From: Callaeas wilsoni
Lineage: Eukaryota; Chordata; Aves; Passeriformes; Callaeidae
Length of the DNA: 64,000 nt
Direction of reading: 5' to 3'
Assembly (NCBI GenBank): GCA_013398955.1
Contig: VWPU01018998.1
Span: forward strand, 1 to 64,000
Every line of letters begins with the position of its first letter. The stretch's first letter is position 1. The position numbers and the translations under genes are program-made. Below the pieces are notes generated by a model that did no database searches, was not told the origin of the DNA, and saw only the letters and a program-made list of their open reading frames with translations. Shown in pieces: positions 43,301-55,300 of the stretch.

Positions 43301-46300
43301 TTCTGTTTCCACTGTCACCCACCTCCCCGCACCTAAGCCACTTCTGTTTCTCAGTCACGTAACACAATATATTTTTATCGTATTGCAAATTAAATTAACA
43401 ACTACTACTGCTCTGTTGGAAAAGAAGGGCAGATCCTGTTTCTTATCTCATGTCAGTGTCCTTCTGGGCACACATGTCCCACAAGGACATACTCACATTT
43501 TCACCTCATCTCCATCTCACTGATGTTTTGAATAAAGAGAGGAAAAATACAGAAAAGTCTGACATTTACAAGCATTCTATTACAGAGTTTTTTAATAATA
43601 CTATCTTAACTAGATTCCTCCATTTACCACAAATATTGCTATTGAAGCATCTATGCTGTCTTCATAAAAAGTTTGAAATATGTTTTAAGAAAATATTGGT
43701 AAGTTAAAAATATTATTCATCATTTATAAGGAGACTGATTACTTTTTTCAGAAATTTTATGTGATCACTATTTCTGCATTAACTCATTTTATCAAAGAAA
43801 TAAATCAGTATGCCTGAGTTAATAAGATTTACAATAATTCAATTTACCAGGGATAATTTGACATACACAGATGACATCAGGAGGCAGAGTTCTGCTCCAC
43901 AACTTTTGAAAATGCAGTCTTGTACTTGGTATTTTTAATGTTAGTTTTTAAACTGCAGTAAAAAAAATTTGTCAATTATTCCTTTTGGTCACATTTATGC
44001 TAGGTTAAAAAAGGAAAAATTCCAAAAGTAATCTTGATAGAAGTTTAGTTGTTTGTTCATTAATAGTTAATAACATTTTTAACCACTGAACGCAAAGACA
44101 GAAAATGAGCTAAATTAGCATCATACTATCTGTGTGTCAGCTGCTAGAAGTGAAAGATGATTTAGCAGTACTAACATCTATATGCACTACACTTAAAAAA
44201 ATATGGTCTTGGTGAGTTGGCAAGGCCATGCTGCCCACTAGAGCCTAAAGACACAACATCCCACAAACATAAGCAAAGCTTTACAGATAAAGCTAACTCC
44301 CCAAGCTCATAAAAGTTTCCATCAAAAGGCTACTGAATTATTTAGGTCCTATTCCAAGTCTGACAAGTCTAAATAAAATATTGAGCAAAAAACCATAGTA
44401 TAATCATTTAGTATGTTCAAGACATATTAGTTGTAGCACTATGATAAGGACTAGCCTATTCTGATGCTCTAGTTAACTACTTGATGGGCAAGGCAGGAAT
44501 AAATTAAATCCACAAAAATTAAAATTAAAAGCCCATCTCAGGATCAATGCTATATATGGCCAAGTTAGTGTCCGACCACTAAAATTCTAAACTTTCTACA
44601 TAAACAGGTTAAAATCGTACAGGAAAAATCCCCACTATCCCTTTTTTTAAAAATACATTGCCATCAAATGGCAATGCTGAAGCTCTCTATGGAAGTGACT
44701 GTGCCCTCCACACCTAGACATGCCAGTCTGTAGCCTCACAGGTGAGATACTTCAGCCTCAGAAAAAAGGACAGCATAACTTCAAGGATCTTAAAAATATC
44801 TTGTAGAACAGTGCAAAGATTATATAGAACAGTGACATTTTAAACAGACTTTTGCTGAACAATCACTAGACAATGCTGCCAGATCAAGTTGTACTCTACA
44901 TTTATAATATAAATCTGTACTGGACTCCAAGAAGAAGAGCCCCGTCTCTGTCTCAGACAACATACTAAGTTCCATCTCACAAGAATGACAGGAGTGAGGG
45001 AAGAGGAAGACACACCTTAAACTAAGAAACCAAGTACAGGAAAACAGAAGCTTTCTGAAATCCAGAGCTATGGTCACAAATGAAAACACAGTATTTATAC
45101 GCAGGAGCACCTAAAATGATAAAATACATACCACTTACAACTTTATATTACATGGTTCTCTTTGTTCCAAATAGGAAGTCAGTGGCTCAAACTGATGTTA
45201 AATGTTTACCTTCCCTCCCTAGCATGAAGACTCATGCAGTTTTAACCATATTTGTAATACTTGTCATTAGGATCTTACTTAAAACACAAGCAGAAGACAC
45301 AAATTAAGCCTGTTCCTGTAGATTTGCCAAAAACTGGTCACTGAGCATGCCTGTCCCTAGACAGCTGCTGGACAGCCACCATGGTGGTTTCTGTGTTAAC
45401 ACCAAACTTAGTGCTGGTTGTTCCAGAGACTGCCCCATCACAGGCTTTGCTACATTCCAACTCACCTGGTTTTCAGCTACAAGTTCTATCCCAAACTGGC
45501 CTTGCAACACAGGTGCTTTTTATTCAGGCAGCAGGAAAACAACCTAGGTAAAAGTGGCCAAATAGCACTGCACAACATCCAACTGTCCAGCAGCAAAAGC
45601 TGAGTACCTGTGACACACCTCTCCCTTGCATGTATTTCATCAGTTCTTTGTCGACGGTATCATACATTTTTCTGTTTTGATGCTCTGTTATTCTGTGCCT
45701 AGCATGATATTGAATTGTTTACTTACATTACTCATCTCCTAAGGATGACTTCAGGTGTCAGTGACTGAAAGTATTTTTATTTAGTTCCCTCCTCTCCAAA
45801 CAGCCTCGGCCGCCTCCTTCCTCTTCCCCAGTCGAGAGCGAGAGAGTGTCCGAGCCCCAGGAGAGAGGGTTGTCCCCCCGCCCTGCCGTCTCCTGTCTCG
45901 CGGTATTTTCCCCCCACCTGGGCACTTCTCCCCTGAGCTGATAACCCCCTTTGTCTGTGAAGTATCCAGTCATGATGGGCTATTAGCCACACCTATGGGG
46001 AAAATTCCTCAAGAAAGAGAAAAAAACCCAACAAAACAAAAGAAGAACCCAAACCCCTACAATGCCTTCAAATTCTGCATCTAAACATTTCCTGTCTCAT
46101 TACACTGTACCACAGGCACACTGCAAAGACCTTGGTTAACTGGATTTCAGTCACAGCAGTCAGCCTCAAGTACTCCATCACATTAAGCTCTGTTCTACTT
46201 CATATTTTTCAGGCTTCCACCACATCTCTTTTTCTCCAATGTAATAAGCTCACATTTTCATCAGCATCATAATTTTGCCATAAGAACAACTACCACTGAA

Positions 46301-49300
46301 TATTCACCCAATTTTTAAATGTTGGTCAACCCTCTCCATAAAAATCACCTCCCAAGTTGCAGATAGGCTGCAAGAAAGTAATTCTGGGTTGCTGAATCCT
46401 AGCCCACATTGTACCATTTCTCTACTGAATTTGAATGTAAGCCAAATTTCTTGTTTCATGAAACTACAGCCTTATATCTAGTAGTCCTCCTGAAAAAATA
46501 AGTCAGTGATGATTGATGCTAAAAAAGGCACAAATGCATTTAACTGGCTTAAATTCACTTATATAAGCCCTGAAATATTCAGAAGAGGAAAAAAAAATCT
46601 GGAGAGAAAACTTAGAAACTGCAAGGAGCTTAACGTAGGACAATCAAGTCTTAGTGCTTTGCAAGCCCATTTCAATCATTTTCCTATGAGTGAAAGCCCT
46701 GAAAAAACCACAGCAGTTTGACTTCATAACTTAGTGGGAACATCAATATTAAAAGAAAGAATTTATTACATATTCAAATACACTTGCATAACTCCAGTAT
46801 TTGTCTAGTAAAGGATACAACACAGTACAGAGAGAAAATAACCAAAAGTTCTTTCAACATAATAAAAATTATAAACAAGTTATATTTATATTACACAGAA
46901 AATATTTCCAGACTAAGCTTGACACAAGCCAGGGGACATCAAGTGCTGTTCCAGTGAGATAACACCAGGAATTAGAAAATATATCCGATCTAGCTGTGTG
47001 TAGTACCAAAAATACTACCATAATAACTTTAAAATACACTAAAATACTATCAGATTCAGCACAGTAACAACTGTCTTTGCTTCAAAGTTTTTTTCTTGTC
47101 TAACAGAACTGAATAGCAAAACACGAATATGATTTGAAGTTACCTAAGACACCGCCTTTATTACTCTGAAACACTAGTATCATTACTTTGACAAAGCAAG
47201 CTATGGCAGTTAGGGAGACTCATACCAAAAACAGTAAAGAATATAAAACCATGTCAGGAACACTACTCACAAAAAAAACTAAAGGAAGCATGGATGACTA
47301 GCATGGCTGCCAATAGTAAAAGGGGAGAAAACAATTTTAAAAGCCTGAAGTTTTCACTGAGAACTTCACACACCCCAAGAAAGATGTCCAATGATTTCCT
47401 AAGCAATAAATGCAATAGTTTCAAATGCAAATAAGCACAAGGAGAGCATCTACTGCTTGTTTTTTTGTTTCTTGAATAGACTATCAGCATGACAGGTCTA
47501 CTAATGAGTTTCACTTTCCATCCAGTCAGTTCTCAGGGATCCACAAGGCAGAGGGACCGCTTGAAAGCTGGCAAAAAATATTGTTGAGACTTCTTTTTTT
47601 TTTCTTATTCTAAAGGGAAGGATCTTCCAGCAGAAGTAATTGTTAAAGTATCTTTCCACAAAAGTTCCACTTATGGTACATCATAACACTGCTGCCTAAA
47701 GACACAAACACTGAGAAAAGAATGTTACCGTGGATTTTACAGGACTACACACAAATAATAATTTACCACCATGTGGACTGTTCTCCCATCAGAGCATGCC
47801 TTAATAAACTAGTGCATCAGGTAATGCATTTTTTTCCTGTTTCAGATTAACACATAAAGATACAAATAATTACATACAAAATTTCAATATGCTTTCTTCC
47901 TTACCTCTTTATTTTAAAAGGTAATGTTTTTGAACCAATATTTGGAACAGATAATTAATCTCAGAATTTAAGTTCTTTAAACCCTCTGTAAAAAATAACT
48001 TTGTCTTACCATGACTATGGGCAGTTCCTGGACTGAGACATGGTTGGAGTAACTCTTTGGTTGGAGTAAAATAGGCTTCTTTCCCCTGATGTTGGTTCAT
48101 TTTTCCTGGAGTTATAGGCTGTTCATCACTGTTTGTTACCACTGCTGAAATACAAAATGGATGCTCATTCAATGATATTATGTGCTTGTGCATAGATTTC
48201 TATTAAGAACTTCACTGCTATTTATGAAACTGGTATTCAACTGTTCTCTTGTGAAACATTTCATTCTAAAAACTGAGCTTTTCAAACCAGATATTTGCTT
48301 TGGAGAGGATGGCAGAAAGAAGCCAGTAAGACTGGTCTAAGACATAAGGCAGAAGATGAAAACAAAAATTAGCATGACTAGTTGGAAAGGCTGATGCTCA
48401 ATACAAATACAGCATTGAGCTGTTGCTTATCTTCTGAAATACTTCTTTTCTTTGCTACTTTTGTGACAGCTTTTGGTTTAACTAGCCACAACTCAGCCAA
48501 CCCATGAAACTGCTTGCCAGATCAAGCTGTACCAACATACCAGAAAGCTAAGATGAATGTCTGTATATACATCACACGAAACACGTCTTAGCAATACAAA
48601 TCATGTACAAATTCTGTCAAGGCAAAAGTTTAATGCAGAAGAGTTACTCTCCTTGAACCTCATCAGTCTAAAAGACTTGTCTGGTGTCTTCTTACCTATT
48701 TCTTGGATCACCTGGCCAGCCACCCTGTTTTATAGTTTCTGTACATTTCGTTAAGCTGCACACAACAAAACTGTACCTTTTTTCATAGTCAAAGAATTAC
48801 TGTCTCTGTAACACCTGTCGTGTGAAAGCAGATATACTGACAATGTGCTCAAAGAGGGAAACAAGCAATATTTACTAAAGAAAAGACTGGAACTTACAAC
48901 ACTGATGATTTTAAGAGTTCCCAAGCTTTCCTTAAAAGTTCAGCAGAAGATTTGAGTCATACCAAACAAGTTCTATTCTCTGGATGGACTCTGCAAAGTA
49001 CAAAGGCCTTCTTAGCTTTATTACTACTCTTATTACAGTAGTGGAAACATTTTGCAGCAAAACCTGGAATGAACACAAAGCAGTATGAAAAAATAAAAAG
49101 GTGCTTGAGTGTCCAGAGAAGAGCAAGGAAGACAGCGAAGGGTCTGGAGCACAAGTCTGACAAGGATGGCTGAGGGAGCTGGGGTTGTTTAGCCTGGAGC
49201 AAAGGGGATTCAGGATAGACCTTACTGCTCTCTACAACTACCTGAAAGGTGGCTTCTCCCACCTAACAAGTGACAGGACAAGAAGAAACAGCCTCAAGTT

Positions 49301-52300
49301 GTGGCATGAGAGGTTTAGACTGGATATTAGAAAAATTTCTTCACCACAAGGGCTCTCAAGCACTGGAACAGGCTGCCCAGGGAGTGTCACCAGTCCTGGA
49401 GGTATTTAAAAGATGTGTAGATGTGGCACTTGGGACATGGTTTAGCGGTGGACTCGGCAATGCTGGCTTAACAGTTGGACTTAAGGACTCTTAAATGTGT
49501 TTTCCATCCTAAACGGTTCTGTGAAGAATGCAAAGATTGCAGTACACCCACCTGTATTATTTTTCTACAGCAGATAAGCCATCTAAAGCTCTGCTCCAGA
49601 CAAACTATACTCTATGTGAACTGCCACTGAGGAAAAATACATGAGGAAATGGACAAGGGAGGCAACGAGGTCATTTTATCAGTTCAGAATTCAAATCTAT
49701 CAGTGCCAGAAGGCTGGTATTTCAAAGTAGTGACTGGTTTTGCTCTTCTTGTTGTATCAAACTAGCTGTTTATTGTTCTGCAACTACAGTAAGGGAAAGG
49801 AGGGAGCAGGGCAGCTGCTGAAGTGTTGAGAAGGGACCATGCCACAAAAGGTCTGGCATGTGAAAATAAAAGGGGGGTAAGAAAACAGCTGCTTCACAGG
49901 TTTGCACAAAATGGGTCACTGCAAGGAGAGTGAGCTCTACTTGTTCTAAAGATTTAAGGTGTATGGTGCACTGAAGGAGGACCAACTTTCAGCCAGCTAG
50001 CTGAAAACTCTTTTTGATGAGCCACTGGCCACTTGGCTTCCACAGGGATGGGATTTCTCAGCCTACTGTGCTCGGTAGGTGCCCCTGCCAGCTCCCAGGC
50101 CACTGCAGCAGGTGACACCGTGGGCTCCACAGCAGAAACTGCTCTAGCAACCCTCTCCTGATTGACCTGTAGAGAAGGCTTGTTTCTGAATGGGCAGCAC
50201 TTTTTTTTAAGCTTTAAGGTTTGGGAATTCCAAAAGTTTCTTTAACCTGTCACAATGCAATAATTTCTCAGGCAGTACTTGCCAGTAACCCGGAGCATAA
50301 GCAAGCTCTGCACACAAGTGTTACTAAAGCGTGAGCTACATTCAGCAGTGATGACTCAGTCACACTAACAGGACTACAAGCTTCAAGCTCACTGTAAAAT
50401 TCATATTCCTTCATCAAGAGTCAATTAGGTCCTGCAACAACTCCTAGAACTGTCAAAAAGGCTCTTGCCCTACCAGAGTTTATGCATCACCTAGTATAGA
50501 ATACCATGTGGCAAGCACTTCGCATGCTTGGGGATTCAAGGTGAACTTCTTAAACCAAGTGGGTTTTTGAGAAATTCCATCTATAAAGCTGAAGAATGAT
50601 TTGCAGGACAATTTTTAAATCTCCTTTTTATGCACAGCATTATAAGAGTACTAAACAAATGGAAATAAATCAGTTAAGAACATAACTACTTATCCACACC
50701 ACAGCAGCCACTAGGAGGAAGCTGTCCCCCCTTCTGCAAAATGCCTCATCCTAATGCTCAGACATTTGCTCTGAGGTGAGGGAGAAGACAAGGCATTATT
50801 TTAGAGAAGAAACATCAAATAGTAAATATCAAAGCCTCCTTGTGACTCTTTAGACGGCCCATTTCAATACCAACAGAACTGTTGAGAGTTGAGAATATAT
50901 ACTTTGTTCATGTTCATCATATTGGTCACCAGATTACTAATATTAAAGTTTGTCAGTACAATTCATACCTTAGAAGAAACATAAATGGGGGTCTTTACAG
51001 ACAATTTATTTGAGGTAAAGCTGTGAAAAAAAAATCTGAAGTATCAGATTCCCACTTCTGTTTCTATGAGCCTGCGAAAGTGCCTATGCCACTGAAAACA
51101 GCACAAGGACATTGCATACAGGAAGAGGTTTATTACAATCCAATTCAACATTGTTTTTTAATGGCTATAATAAGCCATATCAGCTAAGACCATAGCTTCT
51201 GCACAGATTTCTCACAGAAAAAAGAAACAATTTGTGCCTGTACCTTTCTTTTTCCCACATACACAAGCTCTTAATGCCAGGAAAAGTTACTCTGCCAATC
51301 ATACTATCATACTAATGCCCACGAACCAATGGCACCAGTAAGTCTTTGGCTGCCTGTAAGCACATATACACACCTGAAGTTTTCCCCAGCACCTCACCAG
51401 ATCCAATCCTGAAGTATTACAGTATAAATACACCTGTCAAATTCTGAATATGTAAAATTATTGAAATTAAGTGAACCACACATAGCACTAGAAACAGACA
51501 AGCTCAAAAAAACCCCTGTTTCTGAACCATTATTTCCATATCTTTATTATCTATACTACAAGAGCATTTGAAGGTTTCATTTCAAACTGATAAAAATAGC
51601 TTTTTCTCTTCCAGATAAGTAATATAAAAGATCTTTTTTTTTCCTGGCCATGACTGAGAGAGGTGAAGAATAAGCTTTTCCCACTAGAAAAATAAAAGCT
51701 AAGCTAGGGAAACATTTGGATGAGTGGTATGCCAGGCAAAATACTTTTCCAACAGTAAAGTTTCATCACACTTCAACTTCTCAATTATGATACAGAAGAA
51801 AGCTTAGTATTTATCCCAGCAACTATATGCAAAGATATATGCTAACTACTATGAACATATGTGCAAACAATGTAGGAGAGAGGAGTCACTTACTTGATGG
51901 TCCAGGAGAGTCTCTGTTCTCACCATGATGCTGTATACACATACAATTGAGGAATGAAGAACAGCAAACACAAAAATCCAGGCCAGGAAGAAGCAAGTGC
52001 ACAAAAAGCAGCAGCAGCAGCAGCGGGAAAGAAGGACAATGAAAACATGTTAGTTCATAACTAAAATACAACATGCACCTCAATGCCAAAGGCAAGACCT
52101 CAAGAGACTCTGCAGTTCAGAAAAGTTCAAGCAACAAATCTGACAAATATGCTTATAGAAAAGCCATTATTAGAAGCCATCATTAGTAAACAGCAACTGC
52201 CTCAACCACTTCTTCTGAGTGGAAATTCTCCAGCAGCAATTTAGTGCTCATATGACTTGATACACAGCATTTTAAAAGAAATTTTAAGCTGGAGTGGTTT

Positions 52301-55300
52301 CAAAAGACTGAAGCTCTGAAGAAAGCTGAAATAACACAAAATGTTTCCAAAACCACTCCACCTCCTGAAAAGTGTTTTGGAAGGAAAAAAAACCTTTAAA
52401 GCCATTAAGTAATGTGAAAGCACCTACTAATGCTAGATCCAAGCCTACCTGCTTTTGCGTACAAACACAAACATAGAAGCCACAGATTCAGTTCATCTAC
52501 AAACACAAGTAACATTTGAAATTGCTCAGGATGCAAGACAAACAGTACTGTTTTAAATTTAAGAGGATATTTTATATCTAAGTACTTCCAGAGAACCAAG
52601 TTGTATAAAAAATAATTTCTCTCCCACTGAATGCAACAAATATAGGCACTAAAGGATAGTAACTACACAGTAATAGCCCGTAGACCTTTCTGATATTTGA
52701 TCTGGAATCTTTTTTAAATCCTTGCTAACCAGGACCACAATCAAGGCTAAGATCCCACTGTGCTCAGCCATGTACAGATAAAAGGCAAATTCCACTTATG
52801 TCTTAATGGATTTACTACATTTGAAATCTGTGAATAATAGAAAAGGAGAAAAGGAGAAAACAAGAATACTGATCAGCATGAACATTTCCTCCTTAAAAAT
52901 AAAATAAATCCAAACATGACATATCTTCTATATCCCAAATAAAAAACTTGTGCTCCATAAAGTAGAAAAATCCTTGCTCTGCTTTAAAGAGGATCCAATC
53001 TTGCCTCTCTTATCAGGACTTAACAGCAGGAAATGCAAAAAAGAAAAATCATAATAAAAATCTTTGCAAGCAGGAGTCTTGTCTTGCACTCCTGACATCA
53101 AAACACTGATTTATTTTTTTTATCCCTCGCAACTGCCTAAGGGTGTTAAACTGTAAATTGACAGTGCAATGTGCAAATGGAAAGTACTGCAATGAATATA
53201 CAGCAATTGCAGTACACATCATTGGAAAGGTGAGGGAACCCTTCTTTCATAATTCTGCACTTTCTGGAACAGGACTTGATTGAACTGGAAAAGCTGAAAT
53301 AAAATAAAAGCTCACTTGGCAAATAACCTTCTGTTCCTGCCAGAGACTAAATGCAGGTCAAAGAGTGAAACCCATGAATTTACCAGACAGGTTTGGGTAG
53401 CTGTATATGAAAAGTATTCAAGAATTCAAGGGCTTTCAAGGCAAGGTGTTTATTCTTAATGTACAGATAACATACTGCAGACTAGGAAACAGTTTATGTT
53501 CAGACTGGAACTGTCCCACCCTACGCTGATTTTGGATTCAAGAGAATAGTGGCTGACAAGAGAAAAAGAAGCCTGCAGAAACTGTACAGAGATCCAGCAA
53601 CCGACTGAAGGACTGGGAGCACCACTATTCAGCACTGGGCTGCTTTATTTGTCACTGGGACTTGGAAAGCAAGAGAATGGAACCGGAAAAATACCTTGTA
53701 AACAGACAGACAGGATCAGAAGTACCTGAGACCCAGGCAGACGGTCACTCGCAGTGCGTTACTTATGCGGGGAAGGCATAGGGGTGACAAGGCACCGCAG
53801 CAGCTCCTGCCTCACTGCCTGCCTCGCAAGCAGCCCTGGCCAAGATACAACGTGACACCAGAGAGCAGGGCAACCCGTCACCTGAGATGATGATGCAGGG
53901 GCTTTTCATGTAAACATTTTAGCATTGCATGGTTAATCCTATGAACTGGTACAAACAGCTCCTATGCCAGAGGCTGAAACATAAGCCTGTCTAACTCTGT
54001 CCTTGATCTTCTCCAATTGACATTCTGTTTACACACCAAACTCCATCTGTTGCTGGTCAACCCCCACTCTTCATCAGAAGTATTTGAGTCCGTGTTTACC
54101 TAAAACCTGCAGAATACGTATCTCTAAACATTGGTGCAAGATGTTAAGGTACTGAAATGAGACTATTTTGGCCAAAAAGACCTCTTCATTTTCCAGCAGC
54201 CTACTGCACCTCTATCACCTGCAATTCATATCACTGCAGACTGGGGCTCCAAACCACTAAGGCAACAAAACATGACAGTTTTACTGCTTCGGTGTTTTCT
54301 CTGAAAACAATGCTCTCAGACATTCCTGTCCATCACTGCCCACAACTCTTATTCTGAATATGCAAAATTAAGAGTAACTTACACATATTCCCAGAGGCAC
54401 AGCCTACTCTTATTTTCACATAATATAATTGATAACTTTGATTACAGATTACAAAACAAGTCCTTTAACAGGTTCTGAACACTATGTGATCAATTTCACT
54501 TCTACAGAGGCACAATTACTTTAAAATGTTGCCACCAAAATATACAAAGCCTAGTTCTCTTCCCAGTAAAGTTTTTGACTAAGACTTCGAAGTAAAACCA
54601 GCAATATAAACCCAACAATATAAAGCATCACGAGACAGCTGTAATTCTGTTTTTATGCAAAGGCAGCTCATGTGCTTCAAAAAAGCACTACCTTTAGACG
54701 TTCATTTCTCAGAAATAAAGCTTATAACAACTGCTACTAAACTTTAAGTTTTATCTGCCAAGTTCTCCTAAAAAACAAAATCCTCTTCCTGTTGAATATT
54801 ATGGTAAAAGCAAAAGCATATGTCACACTAGCATGTCTGAATCTCATACTAGAAAAGTTTTTTAAAAACACTTAGTTTTACAATCAAAACATACAGCTAA
54901 ATTTTTAATAGTTTAAATGAACATTCTAAAGTCAAGTTTGAGTTTTCACCTTGCTGAAGACAGACTTTTCCTGAAGGCAGTCTCTGATAAGTGTAAACCA
55001 TTAAAATTAATCCACTTAGATTTAAACCCAGAACCACTGACCCAACCTACAAATCTGATCAATAAAAAGTATCTCTATTCAATGATTCAAGGAAAAAAGG
55101 TACTTTTATGTCTGTTGATGTATTAAATAGCAAGGACTGACACTGACTGTACAAGTTATATCAAAGGCAAATTATTTATTAAATATATGTCTTAGCAAAA
55201 ATTAGAAGTGACTAAAAATTACTAAAAAAAAATTTCCAAAAAGAATGGTTTGTACCATATATTTCCATGTAATGTTCTAAGTTCTGGGGCAGTGAGACTT

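Larger units (their letters stand above)
30855..48009 (-). other. OSBPL8 large intron (17.2 kb)
   Basis: It runs from the GTAAGA donor of the exon at 48010 to the TTCAAG acceptor at 30855. Contents noted separately: a minisatellite-like block at ~31795-31985, a G-rich quadruplex-like tract at 36331-36347, and a CpG-dense LTR-like block at ~45750-46030. A C run lies at 35811-35820. Moderately GC-rich stretches at 33240-33540, 38580-38850 and 42480-42900 carry no recognisable gene. No extra exon with both splice sites and family similarity was found. Confidence 0.85.

Noticed and set aside
53720..53880. Moderately CpG-bearing stretch as an alternative OSBPL8 first exon
   Set aside because: No consensus donor on the minus strand was found next to it.
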